From: Gemmatimonadota bacterium
GTDB taxonomy: Bacteria; Gemmatimonadota; Gemmatimonadetes; Longimicrobiales; Gaopeijiaceae
Direction: 5' to 3'
Assembly (NCBI GenBank): GCA_022340865.1
Contig: JAJDNC010000002.1
Location: forward strand, 1 to 46,906
DNA: 46,906 bases
Shown here: piece by piece, positions 1 through 9,528 of the stretch
Position numbering within the stretch: position 1 is the stretch's first letter
Layout of the letters: each line of letters starts with the position of its first letter
Translations under genes and position numbers: made by a program
Notes under the pieces: generated by a model
Database searches by the model: none
What the model saw: only the letters and a program-made list of their open reading frames with translations
Told to the model about the DNA's origin: nothing

Positions 1-7
1 GGGTCGG

Positions 8-1150
8 TCAGCCGGCCCCCAGGTGGAGTCCCTGACGCGATGGCGGCTCGACGACAGGGTACATGTCCTTGATCGGGAACGTGCCGTCCTTCAGCTCATC
101 GACACACCACGCCATGATGCGCTCGGCGGCACCCTGGGACGCGTCACGATGCCGGTCAGCCGTGCCGCGTACGAACAGCTTGGTGTCGAACGCGAGGATG
201 TGCGGTGGGTACATCTCGAAGCTGCTCTGGTGGCGCTGCATGTACGCAAAGCCGCACTTGGTCACGACGCCATCGAGCTCCGCATCGCTCAGTGGTGCCA
301 TGTCCAGGAAGGCGGCGACCCGGCGCGCCACCGTGGCCAGGTCACTCCTCATGTCCTCGAAGCGAACGAACAGCGTGTTCTTCGTGCCCCGGGAACGGTC
401 CCACCAGCCCTGGACGTGAGCGGGCCACGTTCCCCACCACATCATCTCACTGGAGCAGAACCACTCCTCGATGACGTCGAGGCTCGGGCAGAACGGGCCC
501 ATGTTCCCTGCGAGGAAGTCGACACAGCTGGCGAAGCACGACACGGGATGCCGAGCCACGTAGATGTACTTGGCCTCCGGACTGGACGGACATAGACGTG
601 CGGGGAGGTGGGTCTTCACGATCCTGGAGGGGTGTTCGGTCCCGACGACCGGCGCATCGGCCACGGATACGCTCTTGATCGACTCCAGCCACGGCGACAC
701 CGCATACAAGGCTTGGCCGATCTCGGCCAGGTCTCCCTGCCCGCGCAGCAGTATCTGGTAGACGAGGTGCTGCATCCAGGTCGTGCCGCACTTCATCTGG
801 GTCGCGACAAATACGTCTCCCGGCCGTGGGTCATACTCAGTCGCCTGGCGGAAGGTCTCGACCGAGCACGTGCCCTTCGGCCCTGCTACGCCCTCGAATC
901 GAAAGCTGGCACGGCCGAGGTCGGGTTTGGACAGGCGCCCGAGCAGGCGAACGAAGGGGGAGAGCAGCCGCGCATGCAGACGGAGGGCCCGCTTGAAGCG
1001 CTCCCGTTCCGACAGCGACAGGCCGTAGTAGGCGACCCCTCTCGTCTTCTGGTCTTCCCACACCAGAACGACGACGAGGTACCCCCACTGGACGACCAGA
1101 AGAACGGCGGCGCCCCCGGCCACCGTCCAGGCGATGTGGCCCAAACTCAT
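8..1150 (-). CDS. Membrane-anchored PAPS-dependent sulfotransferase
   Basis: This is a P-loop sulfotransferase, expected to move a sulfuryl group from PAPS to a hydroxyl or amine acceptor that cannot be named from sequence. The 5'-phosphosulfate loop is TQMKCGTTW at about residues 118-126. The 3'-phosphate motif is YIYVARHPVSCFAS at about 195-208. A hydrophobic segment at residues 5-31 looks like an uncleaved signal anchor, so the enzyme probably sits at the inner membrane. The start at 1150 is chosen because GAGAGG lies 7 bases before the ATG; an in-frame ATG at 1207 has no convincing ribosome-binding site. The 380-aa length is somewhat long because of the N-terminal anchor and linker. It appears to be a lone transcription unit. 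Confidence 0.85.
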   Translation of the reverse strand: MSLGHIAWTVAGGAAVLLVVQWGYLVVVLVWEDQKTRGVAYYGLSLSERERFKRALRLHARLLSPFVRLLGRLSKPDLGRASFRFEGVAGPKGTCSVETFRQATEYDPRPGDVFVATQMKCGTTWMQHLVYQILLRGQGDLAEIGQALYAVSPWLESIKSVSVADAPVVGTEHPSRIVKTHLPARLCPSSPEAKYIYVARHPVSCFASCVDFLAGNMGPFCPSLDVIEEWFCSSEMMWWGTWPAHVQGWWDRSRGTKNTLFVRFEDMRSDLATVARRVAAFLDMAPLSDAELDGVVTKCGFAYMQRHQSSFEMYPPHILAFDTKLFVRGTADRHRDASQGAAERIMAWCVDELKDGTFPIKDMYPVVEPPSRQGLHLGAG

Positions 1151-1387
1151 GATTCGACCTCTCGGGGCTTCGGAGGAAAGAGGGCCGAAGCGCACCCTGG
1201 TTGCCATGAGGCAGTAACAGCATGATTACAACAATAGCGTGGCGATCTCTTGTAGGGCCTGGCCTGCGACGGCGCGGCTCCACGATTCCTCCGGTCGGGT
1301 CCTGGAACAGGACGCGGTTGGAGCTCACGGAAGTCGATGTCTCGCCCTGCCCCAACTTCAGGTGGTCCCCGCGCTCCGCAGCCTACA

Positions 1388-1957
1388 TCAGCCCGGCAGG
1401 CGCTTCCGCAGCAAGCGGATCTGCCCCCGGTGGTTCAACTCGTCCTCCGCGACGTGGAACCACATGAAGTAGTTGTTCGCTCGCTGGCCGAGCACGAACG
1501 GCACCTCCTCGAAGAGCCAGTCGTCGTCGCGCCGGGCCAACTCCGCCAGCGTCCGCCGGCGGACGTCGGCGAGGCGCCCCCGGTAGTGGGCGAGGTCGTG
1601 GCCACGGATGGCCTCCCAGGCCGCCGGGCCGAGGTCGGTGCCGATCTTCCGGCGCTCGAGCGCAGCTTCCTCGAACGCCAACCCCAACGTCATCTCCTGG
1701 TAGGCCTCCTCGATGCAGGCCATGTGCTCGAGCAGCATCCCGATGCTGTTCGACTGGTCGTCGAGCCGATGGTCGAGCTGCTCGGTGGAGAGCCCGCGCA
1801 CGTCCCGCAGCGTGGTGACGCGCGCATACGTCATGATGCCCGCGAGGTGACCCAGGGTGGGGCCGAAGCCGGGAAGGGTGGTGAGGAGGAAGGGGCTGGT
1901 GATGCTCAAGCCCGGCGCCGCCTCCTGGAGCAGCGCCTGCATCTCGTCCGCGGCCAC
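1388..1957 (-). CDS. DinB-family protein (DUF664/DinB-like four-helix bundle)
   Basis: This is a 189-aa protein of the DinB superfamily, which comprises four-helix bundles that usually bind one divalent metal through three histidines. Candidate ligands are H78 (LLEHMA), H168 (WFHVAEDE) and H176 (ELNHRGQI). The C-terminal HVAEDELNHRGQI block is typical of the family. Its members include thiol-dependent transferases and many proteins without assigned reaction, so no specific reaction is proposed. Translation starts at a GTG, supported by AGGAGG six bases upstream. The gene follows the radical SAM gene on the same strand after about 70 bp and may be cotranscribed with it. Confidence 0.8.
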   Translation of the reverse strand: MAADEMQALLQEAAPGLSITSPFLLTTLPGFGPTLGHLAGIMTYARVTTLRDVRGLSTEQLDHRLDDQSNSIGMLLEHMACIEEAYQEMTLGLAFEEAALERRKIGTDLGPAAWEAIRGHDLAHYRGRLADVRRRTLAELARRDDDWLFEEVPFVLGQRANNYFMWFHVAEDELNHRGQIRLLRKRLPG

Positions 1958-2030
1958 GGCCGCCTCCTGTCGTTCACGTCGCTGGTTCCGGTGCCTCGCC
2001 GTACCGGCGTGGCTCGCAGGCGTTCTACCC

Positions 2031-3335
2031 TCAGAGCACCGGAAGCTCCACTCCCGGATGCAGCGCGCGCCTGGCGAAGTACGCCTTCGCGTCCTCCACC
2101 TCCCCCGCCTCCACCATGCGCTGCCACCGCTTGGGGACGTGGGCGCAGAAGGGCTCGGCCTCCAGCGGATCGCCCGTGACGGCGTAGGCCCGGGCGCGGC
2201 TCCCGCCGCACACCGGCAGGTACTCGCACACCGAGCACTTCCCCTTGAGGAGGGAGCGGTCGCGGAGCTGCGTGAAGAGTGTCGAGTTGCGGTACACGTC
2301 CACCAGGTCGTCGGTGCGGACGTTCCCCGCCGACTTGGGGAGGAACCCCGACGGGAAGATGTCCCCCACGTGGCTCACGAACATGAAGCCGTCGCCGTCG
2401 TTGACGCCGCGCGCCCGCCCGATGCCGTCGCTGAGGGAGTGGGCCACGCCGTCGGTGAGGACGTCCGTCGCCTCCGAGCGCGCACCCTGGCGGCGCTCGG
2501 CCACCTTACGCTCGAGCACCACGCGGGAGTACTGGGGCGCGGCGGTGGCCTTGATGTCGAAGGGCACCGTCTTGGAGAGATCGTAGAGCTCGTTGAAGAC
2601 GCGCTCGAAGGCCTCGGCCCCGGCTACGTCCTCGGGGCGTGCCCGACCCATGGGGATGAGGAAGAACACCTCCCAGAAGACGATCCCCAGCTCGGAGAGC
2701 AGCTCGCCCATGACCTTGAAGTCGTTCACGTTGTGGCGGGCCACCACCGTGTTCACCTGGGTGGACATGCCGATCTCCCGCGCCGTGCGCAGGATCCTCA
2801 AGCCGTGGTCGAAGGAGCCCCGCACCTGCCGGAACTCGTCGTGCACCGCCGAGGTGGGACCGTCGAGGCTCACCGCCAGCCGCGCCATCCCGGCCTCGTG
2901 GAGCGCACGCATGGTCTCCTCGGAGCAGAGCGGCGTGGTGGCCGGTGTGATGGCCATGCGCAGTCCCAGCTCGGTGCCGTACCGGGTGAGCTCCACGATG
3001 TCCGGGCGCTTCAGCGCGTCGCCGCCGGAGAACACGAAGATGATGGGCCCGAAGCGGCGGATGTCCTCCAGCATCCTGCGCGCCTCGGCGGTGGTGAGCT
3101 CGTCGGGGTGGCGCAGAGGCTGAGCCTCCGCCCGGCAGTGCTTGCAGGCGAGGTCACACGCCTGGGTGGTCTCCCAGATCACCAGGAAGGGTGCCTGATT
3201 GAAGTCCCGGGGCATGCCGGGCATGCCACCGCCCCCCTGCCCGTGCCCGTGCGGATGGCCGTGTCCGTGCGGGTGGCCCCCCCGGTGGGGGTGGCCGTCG
3301 CCGTGCCCGGTTCCTCGCCCGTCGCCTTGCGCCAT
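2031..3335 (-). CDS. Radical SAM/SPASM protein with His-rich N-terminus
   Basis: This 434-aa radical SAM enzyme has the cluster motif CDLACKHC (C60, C64, C67) followed by a TIM-barrel region. Its C-terminus is a SPASM-like cysteine region (CSVCEYLPVCGGSRARAY, with another Cys near EAEPFC) that would hold an auxiliary iron-sulfur cluster. The overall sequence resembles the TIGR04053/NirJ-AhbC-like group, whose members act in heme variants or peptide modification; the substrate here is unknown. The start at 3335 is fixed by GGAGGAGAG directly upstream. It gives an unusual leader: residues 11-31 carry nine histidines in HPHGHG-like repeats, then a Gly/Met linker. That tail is not part of the family core and may bind metal. 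No precursor peptide gene is apparent next to it. Confidence 0.87.
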   Translation of the reverse strand: MAQGDGRGTGHGDGHPHRGGHPHGHGHPHGHGQGGGGMPGMPRDFNQAPFLVIWETTQACDLACKHCRAEAQPLRHPDELTTAEARRMLEDIRRFGPIIFVFSGGDALKRPDIVELTRYGTELGLRMAITPATTPLCSEETMRALHEAGMARLAVSLDGPTSAVHDEFRQVRGSFDHGLRILRTAREIGMSTQVNTVVARHNVNDFKVMGELLSELGIVFWEVFFLIPMGRARPEDVAGAEAFERVFNELYDLSKTVPFDIKATAAPQYSRVVLERKVAERRQGARSEATDVLTDGVAHSLSDGIGRARGVNDGDGFMFVSHVGDIFPSGFLPKSAGNVRTDDLVDVYRNSTLFTQLRDRSLLKGKCSVCEYLPVCGGSRARAYAVTGDPLEAEPFCAHVPKRWQRMVEAGEVEDAKAYFARRALHPGVELPVL

Positions 3336-3731
3336 CGCTCTCCTCCACGGGATCTCCGGACCCCGCCGGTCCGGTCTCCGGAAATTGCGCCGCCGGCGCC
3401 CGACCCGGTGTCGGGTCCGCATGGCCGGCTCCCGTGGGGAGGCTCCCACGCATGGCCTCCGTAGACGCCGGGACCCGGGCGTACGGGATTTCCCCACGTC
3501 GCCGCATCGTCGCCGCGTCCGGGCTCCCGAGCTCCGCGAACGCCGGCGCCCGGGACGGGTGAGGAAGGGACGCGGACACGCGTCCACCGGAGGGGACACA
3601 GAACCGCCCCGTCACACCCCACCGGGATCCGAGACCCGTTGTCGCACAACATCTCCCACGCACGTAGTCGTACGGCATGAAGCCTGCTTTCCCATCCTTC
3701 GGCGGGGTGGACCACGGACAGGGAGACGACG
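3336..3731. promoter_or_regulatory. Divergent intergenic region with several hairpins
   Basis: This 396-bp stretch separates the divergent radical SAM and outer-membrane protein genes. No coding gene is supported. It contains short perfect hairpins, CGGACC/GGTCCG near 3358-3374, CCCGAC/GTCGGG near 3399-3415 and GTGGG/CCCAC near 3434-3449. They would lie in the 5' leader of the radical SAM mRNA. A small dyad, GTTGT-CGC-ACAAC, lies at 3638-3650 and could be an operator. No clear sigma-70 promoter was identified on either strand. Confidence 0.35.
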
Positions 3732-4505
3732 ATGATGCGCGCGGCAATGTGGTTGAAGGCGGCGGCCGGAGCGTTGGGCGCCCTCGCGGCGCTCGGCTCG
3801 GCCGCGGGGGAGGCGGGAGCCCAGGTCGACCCGCGAGGACCCGCCGGATACGCGGGGATCGCGTTCGTGGACGCCCGGCCCGTGGGTGAGCTGGGGACCT
3901 ACTTCGACCAGGGGTTCGGCGCACAGCTCCACGGTGCGATCCCCCTCGAGATCTCCGGGCGCTTGCTCCTCCGGGGTGACCTCGGGTTCCTCGTGTACGG
4001 CTACGAGCACAAGCGCGTCTGCTTCGGGGCACCCGTGGGGTGCCGCATCGAGGCCGACCTCACCACGACGAACAACATCTTCTTCGGAGGCATCGGACCG
4101 GAGCTGCTGCTGGCCACGGGCGCCGTCCAGCCCTACCTGAACGTGTCGTGGGGATTCTCGTATTTCGCCACTACGTCGTCGCTGGGCGGCTCCGCCGACT
4201 GGGGCGACTTCGCCCACACGACGAACTACGACGACGCGACGTTCGCGTGGCGCGTCGGAGGTGGCGTGCGCATCCGGCTGACCTCGGGACGCACCCCGGT
4301 GGCGCTGGACGTGGGGATGGAGCGGCACCAGAACGGGCTCGCCAACTTCCTCACCGAGGGAGACATAGTGGACAACCCCGACGGCAGCATCACGGTGACG
4401 CCCCACCGGGCAGAGGCGAACCTCACGACCCTCCGCATCGGGGTCACCGTCGGCATCCCGCACAAGGAGCGCCGGCACCGCCCCCGCAGGGGTGGGTGGC
4501 GCTGA
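3732..4505 (+). CDS. Secreted outer-membrane beta-barrel-like protein
   Basis: This is a 257-aa protein with a signal peptide (basic start, alanine-rich hydrophobic core, probable cleavage after AGAQ near residue 31). The mature part is rich in alternating aromatic/small-residue strands, glycine turns and TLRIGVTVGI-type terminal strands, as in small outer-membrane beta-barrels. Two cysteines flank a short loop (CFGAPVGC) and could form a disulfide. The final residues are a basic tail (RRHRPRRGGWR) rather than the usual terminal aromatic. The start is the first of two consecutive ATGs after a GGGAG ribosome-binding site. No specific family was recognised, so the function is unknown. Confidence 0.65.
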   Translation: MMRAAMWLKAAAGALGALAALGSAAGEAGAQVDPRGPAGYAGIAFVDARPVGELGTYFDQGFGAQLHGAIPLEISGRLLLRGDLGFLVYGYEHKRVCFGAPVGCRIEADLTTTNNIFFGGIGPELLLATGAVQPYLNVSWGFSYFATTSSLGGSADWGDFAHTTNYDDATFAWRVGGGVRIRLTSGRTPVALDVGMERHQNGLANFLTEGDIVDNPDGSITVTPHRAEANLTTLRIGVTVGIPHKERRHRPRRGGWR

Positions 4506-4532
4506 GCGCCGGGGGTGGCCTGAGCGACGCGG

Positions 4533-4576
4533 CCGGCGCCGAGCGCCGGGTGCCGTCAGGCGGCGCGGGTGCGCCG
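4533..4576. terminator. Paired hairpins between convergent genes
   Basis: Two GC-rich hairpins lie in the convergent gap between the barrel protein and menE. One is CCGGCGC-CGA-GCGCCGG (4533-4549) and the other CGGCGC-GGGT-GCGCCG (4561-4576). Neither has a T-tract, so they could act as a bidirectional terminator or as mRNA 3'-end stabilisers. Confidence 0.35.
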
Positions 4577-4589
4577 GAAAGCTCGCGCC

Positions 4590-5915
4590 TCAGCCTTCTT
4601 GTGGGCCCGCTGCGAGGCGGGCCCGCACCGCTTCCCGGTCCACCTTCCCGGTGGCGTTCAACGGCAGGGCGTCCAGCGGGAGCCACCGCCGGGGACGCTT
4701 CGCGGCGCTCAGCCGGGTCCGGGCCAGCGCGTCCACCGACTCCAGGTCGTAGACGCCGTCCCTGAACACGAGCGCCGCCGCCACCTTCTCTCCCCACTCC
4801 GGGTCGGGGATCCCCACGACGCAGGCCTCGGCGACGGCGGGGTGGGCGCGGAGCACCTCCTCCACCTCCGAGGGATCCACGGTGACCCCTCCGGAGACGA
4901 TGCGGCTGGAGCGCCGGCCGGTGATCCACAGGTCCCCGACCTCGTCGAGGCGGCCCAGGTCGCCGGTGTGATACCACCCTGCGTCGTCGGTGAGGGGCTC
5001 GGCGCTGGCCACGTACCCCGTCGCCAGGGTCGGGCCGCGCACGAGGATCTCGCCGTCTTCCTCCAGCCTCACCTCCACGCCGTCCAGGGGCCGTCCCACC
5101 GTGCCGAGCTTGGCACGCACGAGCTCCGGTGGCGCGGTGGCCACCTGGGACGTCGCTTCGGTCATCCCGTAGGTGAGGGCCAGGGGCCATCCGTCCTCGA
5201 GGGCCCGCCGGACCAGCTCGTGGGACGCGTGGGCCCCACCGATGAGCGCACATCGGAACGTGGCCGGAGGAGGCCTGCCCTCGCGATGGTTCAGGACGCG
5301 AAGGAGCTGCGTCGGCACCAGCGAGGCGTGGCTGAAGCGCCCCTCGTCCATGAGCTCGGACGTCTCGGCCGCGTCGAAGACGCCCACCGCGACGATCTCC
5401 GAGCCGAGCAGCAGGGAGCGGGTCACCAGGGCCAGGCCTCCCACGTGCGCCACGGACAGCGAAGCCAGCCACCTGTCGCCGGGGCCCAGAGCCAGGCGGC
5501 GTGCCGAGGCGAGGGCGCTGCCCCGCATGTTCTCCGCGGAAAGGGACACGCCACGGGGCTTCCCGGCCGTGCCCGACGTCCACAGCACCGCGTACGCGCC
5601 CGGCTCGGCATCGGCCAGGGCTTCCATGGCCGCATTGCGCTCGGGCTCGGTGAGTCTCGGGTTGAGGGGCGCCACCGCGAGCCCCGCCCGGGTGGCGGCC
5701 AGCAGCATGGCCACGCCCTCCGGCGTGGGGTCCACCACCAGCACCATGAGGTCACCGGCGTCCGCATGGTCCTCCTGGCGGATGCGCCGGGCCAGCTCGG
5801 CGACCCACGCGTCCAGCTCCGCGTAGCTCCACACCCGCGAAGCGTCGGAGAGGGCACGCCGCTCCGGCCAACGCGCAGCGGCTTCGGCGAGAAAGTCCGC
5901 CCTCACAGGTCTCAT
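4590..5915 (-). CDS. menE: o-Succinylbenzoate-CoA ligase MenE
   Basis: This is a 441-aa ANL-superfamily adenylating enzyme. The assignment is that it activates o-succinylbenzoate to its CoA thioester in menaquinone synthesis. The ATP-binding loop LWTSGTAGKPRGV, the TYGMTEA motif, the GWYHTGDLGRLDE motif and the C-terminal hinge and lysine region (LNATGKVDRE) are all visible. The family alone could fit other acyl-CoA ligases. The MenE call comes from its size and its place at the end of menF-D-B-A. The ATG overlaps the menA stop in an ATGA junction, implying translational coupling. Confidence 0.9.
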   Translation of the reverse strand: MRPVRADFLAEAAARWPERRALSDASRVWSYAELDAWVAELARRIRQEDHADAGDLMVLVVDPTPEGVAMLLAATRAGLAVAPLNPRLTEPERNAAMEALADAEPGAYAVLWTSGTAGKPRGVSLSAENMRGSALASARRLALGPGDRWLASLSVAHVGGLALVTRSLLLGSEIVAVGVFDAAETSELMDEGRFSHASLVPTQLLRVLNHREGRPPPATFRCALIGGAHASHELVRRALEDGWPLALTYGMTEATSQVATAPPELVRAKLGTVGRPLDGVEVRLEEDGEILVRGPTLATGYVASAEPLTDDAGWYHTGDLGRLDEVGDLWITGRRSSRIVSGGVTVDPSEVEEVLRAHPAVAEACVVGIPDPEWGEKVAAALVFRDGVYDLESVDALARTRLSAAKRPRRWLPLDALPLNATGKVDREAVRARLAAGPQEG

Positions 5916-6817
5916 CCCAGGGCCAGGGTGATGCCCAGCACGGCACCGTAGAGCGCGACGACTCGGGAGAACTGCCCCAGCGCCGGGAGGAGCTCTGCGG
6001 CCCGGGCGTGGCCCAGCACCGTGCGCGTGGGCGCCAGCGCGAAGAAGAAGACCAGCAAGGTGGCCAGGGTGGCCGGCGGCCACCCCATGCGCACGAAGCC
6101 GATGACAGGGACGAGGAACGCCACCGCCAGGAGGATCAGGAACTCGGCCTTGGTGCCGGTGGGGCCGAGGCGCACGGCCAGCGTGCGCTTGCCCGCCCGT
6201 GCGTCGGTATCGATGTCCCGGAGGTTGTTCACCACCAGGATGTCCGTGATGATCGCCCCCATGGCGACGCCGATGAGCAGCGCGTCGGCAGGATACACGC
6301 CCCCCTGCACCCAGCAGGTCCCGCCCACCGCCACCAATCCGAAGAAAATGAACACGAACACTTCCCCGAGGCCGTGGTACGCCAGCGGGTACGGCCCGCC
6401 CGTGTACAGGATCGCGCACGTCAGCGACGCGAGACCCGCGACGACGATGGGCCACCCTCCCACCCAGGCGAGGTAGACGCCCACCAGGAGCGCGGCGGAC
6501 GACGTCACCACCACCCCCCGCTTCACCGTCCGCGGCGACAGCACCCCCGCCTGCGTCACGCGCAGGGGGCCCACGCGCTCGTGGGTGTCCCCGCCGTGGA
6601 CGAAGTCGTAGTAGTCGTTGGCCAGGTTCGTGGTGATCTGGATGAGGAGCGCGCCCACCAGCGCCGCCAGGGCCGGCAGGGTCGCCGCCGTGCCCCGGTG
6701 AGCCGCCAGCCCCGTCGCCGCCAGCACGGGAGCGGCGGCGGCGGTGAGGGTCTTGGGGCGCGAGGCGAGGATCCACGCCTGCGCCCGGGAGATGGAGGGT
6801 GGGCTGCCTCCTACCAC
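5912..6817 (-). CDS. menA: 1,4-Dihydroxy-2-naphthoate polyprenyltransferase MenA
   Basis: This is an integral-membrane UbiA-type prenyltransferase that attaches the polyprenyl tail to 1,4-dihydroxy-2-naphthoate, giving demethylmenaquinone. The first aspartate-rich motif is [20 protein letters not shown] and the second is [18 protein letters not shown]; both bind Mg-diphosphate. About eight hydrophobic segments surround them. No ATG is available at the N-terminus. The proposed GTG at 6817 overlaps the last codons of menB by seven bases and gives 301 aa, a normal length; a GTG at 6826 is the alternative. The gene overlaps menE by ATGA. Confidence 0.9.
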   Translation of the reverse strand: MVGGSPPSISRAQAWILASRPKTLTAAAAPVLAATGLAAHRGTAATLPALAALVGALLIQITTNLANDYYDFVHGGDTHERVGPLRVTQAGVLSPRTVKRGVVVTSSAALLVGVYLAWVGGWPIVVAGLASLTCAILYTGGPYPLAYHGLGEVFVFIFFGLVAVGGTCWVQGGVYPADALLIGVAMGAIITDILVVNNLRDIDTDARAGKRTLAVRLGPTGTKAEFLILLAVAFLVPVIGFVRMGWPPATLATLLVFFFALAPTRTVLGHARAAELLPALGQFSRVVALYGAVLGITLALG

Positions 6818-7650
6818 GGCAGCCACTTGTACTTCCGGAAGTTGGGCTTCCGCTTCTCGACGTACGCGTTCTTCCCCTCCTGGCCCTGCTCGGTCATGTA
6901 GAACAGGAGGGTGGCGTTGCCGGCGAGCTCCTGGAGCCCGGCCTGCCCGTCCACGTCGGCGTTCATGGCGCTCTTCAGCAGGCGGATGGCCAGGGGGCTC
7001 TTGTCCAGGATCTCCTGGGCCCACTGCCACCCTTCCTCCTCGAGGCGGTCGATGGGGACGACCTTGTTCACCAGCCCCATGTCCAGAGCCTCCTGCGCCG
7101 AGTACTGCCGGCACAGGTACCAGATCTCCCGGGCCTTCTTCTGCCCGACGATGCGCGCCAGGTACGAGGAGCCGAAGCCACCGTCGAAGGAGCCCACGAT
7201 GGGCCCGGTCTGGCCGAAGACCGCGTTGTCCGCGGCTATGGTGAGGTCGCACACCACGTGGAGCACGTGGCCCCCGCCGATGGCGTACCCGGGCACCAGC
7301 GCGATGACCGGCTTGGGCATGGAGCGGATGTAGCGCTGGAGCTCCAGCACGTTCAGGCGGGGCACGCCGCTCTTGCCCACGTACCCGGCCTCGCCCCGCA
7401 CCTTCTGGTCGCCTCCGGAGCAGAACGCCCACTTGCCGTCCTTGGCGGGACCGTTCCCCGTGAGGAGCACGACGCCGACGTCCACGTCCTCGCCGGCGTC
7501 CTTGAAGGCGTCCTGCATCTCCAGGAGCGTGTCCGGCCGGAAGGCGTTCCTCACCTCCGGGCGGTTGAAGGCGATGCGGGCGACACCGTCGCACTTGTGG
7601 TAGGTGATGTCCTCGTACTTCCTGACTTCCTTCCAATCGGGCTGCGCCAT
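6811..7650 (-). CDS. menB: 1,4-Dihydroxy-2-naphthoyl-CoA synthase MenB
   Basis: This crotonase-fold enzyme cyclises o-succinylbenzoyl-CoA to 1,4-dihydroxy-2-naphthoyl-CoA. Diagnostic segments are [19 protein letters not shown], the oxyanion-hole region [20 protein letters not shown], and [18 protein letters not shown]. The C-terminus [14 protein letters not shown] is characteristic of MenB. The start at 7650 is preferred because AAGAAGGAACG precedes it; an upstream in-frame start at 7680 has a weaker site. The length is 279 aa, typical of the family. About 100 bp separates it from menD, the longest gap inside the operon. Confidence 0.95.
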   Translation of the reverse strand: MAQPDWKEVRKYEDITYHKCDGVARIAFNRPEVRNAFRPDTLLEMQDAFKDAGEDVDVGVVLLTGNGPAKDGKWAFCSGGDQKVRGEAGYVGKSGVPRLNVLELQRYIRSMPKPVIALVPGYAIGGGHVLHVVCDLTIAADNAVFGQTGPIVGSFDGGFGSSYLARIVGQKKAREIWYLCRQYSAQEALDMGLVNKVVPIDRLEEEGWQWAQEILDKSPLAIRLLKSAMNADVDGQAGLQELAGNATLLFYMTEQGQEGKNAYVEKRKPNFRKYKWLPW

Positions 7651-7752
7651 CGTTCCTTCTTCTTCGGGAGGATCTTCCACGGAGCGGCGACTACCCGCCG
7701 GCCGTCGGAACGCTCCAGAGAGCCTCCAAGATACGGGCGCGGAGGCGGCCGC

Positions 7753-9528
7753 CTACCCCAGCGCCTCCTTCACCTTGGCCGTCACGGCGGCCGCAACCTC
7801 CGCGTGCCGGCGCTGGTTGGTGGCCCGCTCCGTGCGCACGCGCAGGATCCGCGTCCTGCCGACCTCGAGGGCCCGGGCCAGCTCGGCACCGATGTCCGGC
7901 ACCTCCACATCGTCGAAGGGGATGCCGTGGAGCTCCGCCGTGCGCGCGAGGTCCAGCCCGTGCGGGGTCGCGAAGTACGGCGTGAAGTGGGGCTCGTGCT
8001 CGCGGACGGGGAGCATGTGGAAGATCCCGCCGCCGTCGTTGTCGATGAGCACGAGGACGACCCGGGCGTCTTCCTCCCGGGCCCACAGGAGGCCGTTCTG
8101 GTCGTGGAAGAACGCGACGTCGCCCAGCACGCACGCCACGGGTCCCTCCGCCGTGGACGCCGCGCCGAACGCCGTGGAGACGACCCCGTCGATGCCGCTG
8201 GCCCCGCGGTTGGCCAGGGCGCGGAGCGGCGCCTCCCGGGGAGCGCCGAAGGCGTCCAGGTCCCGCACGGGCATGGAGCTGGACACGAAGAGCGTGCCGC
8301 CGGACGGCACCGCCGCCGCCGCCGCCGTGAGGACCGTCCCTTCGTGGGGCTCGTCACCGGCGGACAGGGACAGCGTCGACCGGGCCGCGGCCTCGGCGCG
8401 ACTCCAGAGGTCGGACCATCGGGGGTCCGGCGTGCCGACGCCGTGATCCTCGAGAGAGCGAGCCAACCGCAGCAGGGTATCCGCGTTGTCCGCCCGGACG
8501 TAGTCGGTAGCCGTGGCGCCGTGGTCCTTCCACCGCCCTCCCCCGTCCACCACCACGTGGCGGACTCCGGAGAGTCCCATGAGGTATTCCTGGAGAGGTG
8601 CCGACGTGGGGCTCGCCCCCACCCGCAGGATCAGGGAGGGCTGCAGGCGGGCGCGCACCTCCGGATCGCGCAGGTACAGGTCGTAGGCACCCACCACCAG
8701 GGCGTCGCCGGCCTCCGCGAAGCGTGAACCCGACAGGGGGTCGGCCAACACGGGGCACCCCACCGCGCTCCCCACGGCCAGAGCCGCGGGGCCGACCTCG
8801 TCGGGCCCGCGGGCCGGACCGGCCACCACCAGGGTGCGGGGACTCCCGGATATGGCCTTCGCCAGGGCCGCGATCTCGTCGTCACCGGCGCGGGCCTTCC
8901 GTGGGCCCACGCGGACGAAGGGTTCGCCGTCGGGCCGACCGGAGGCAGCCAGGGGGTGCTCGGCAGCGAACGCGGCCGCCGCCGGATCGTCCGTCACGGG
9001 CTCGAGAGGCTTGTCGAAGGGGAGATTGAGGTGCACCGGCCCCGCTCCCGTCGCCGCGGCCACGGCGCGGCACGCCACCCCGCGGAGGTGTCGAAGCGCC
9101 GGACCTTCGAGGGTGGGCACCGCCAGGTCGAAGAACGCCCGGGGGTACGGGCCGTAGAGGCGCACCTGGTCGATGGCCTGGTTGGCGTCGGCGTCCCGGA
9201 GACGTGGCGGCCGGTCCGCCGTGAGCACCAGGAGGGGCACCTCGGACATGGACGCCTCCACCACGGCGGGCATGAGGTTGGCCGCGGCGGTGCCCGAGGT
9301 GGTGACCACCACCGCGGGCCGCCCCGACGCCTTCCCCACCCCGAGGGCGAAGAAGGCGGCCGAGCGCTCGTCCAGGTGCACCCGCACCCGGAAGCGGCCG
9401 TCCGCGGCGAACGCCAGCACCAGGGGCGTGGAGCGCGAGCCGGGCGCCAGGACCACGTCCCGGACGCCACAGCGAGCCAGCTCGTCGGCCAGCGCGCGGG
9501 CCCAGACGGTGTTCGCCGCCGCGCTCAA
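7753..9528 (-). CDS. menD: SEPHCHC synthase MenD (ThDP enzyme)
   Basis: This thiamine-diphosphate enzyme condenses isochorismate with 2-oxoglutarate, the first committed step of menaquinone synthesis. The N-terminal part has LAPGSRSTPLVLAFA and VVVTTSGTAAANLMPAVVEAS. The C-terminal ThDP/Mg motif runs from GDVAFFHDQNGLLWA to LIDNDGGGIFHMLP. No ATG or GTG fits the N-terminus of the conserved region. A TTG at 9526-9528 overlaps the menF stop as TTGA and gives 591 aa, matching MenD length. The TTG assignment is an inference from that overlap. Its translation is probably coupled to menF. Confidence 0.92.
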   Translation of the reverse strand: MSAAANTVWARALADELARCGVRDVVLAPGSRSTPLVLAFAADGRFRVRVHLDERSAAFFALGVGKASGRPAVVVTTSGTAAANLMPAVVEASMSEVPLLVLTADRPPRLRDADANQAIDQVRLYGPYPRAFFDLAVPTLEGPALRHLRGVACRAVAAATGAGPVHLNLPFDKPLEPVTDDPAAAAFAAEHPLAASGRPDGEPFVRVGPRKARAGDDEIAALAKAISGSPRTLVVAGPARGPDEVGPAALAVGSAVGCPVLADPLSGSRFAEAGDALVVGAYDLYLRDPEVRARLQPSLILRVGASPTSAPLQEYLMGLSGVRHVVVDGGGRWKDHGATATDYVRADNADTLLRLARSLEDHGVGTPDPRWSDLWSRAEAAARSTLSLSAGDEPHEGTVLTAAAAAVPSGGTLFVSSSMPVRDLDAFGAPREAPLRALANRGASGIDGVVSTAFGAASTAEGPVACVLGDVAFFHDQNGLLWAREEDARVVLVLIDNDGGGIFHMLPVREHEPHFTPYFATPHGLDLARTAELHGIPFDDVEVPDIGAELARALEVGRTRILRVRTERATNQRRHAEVAAAVTAKVKEALG

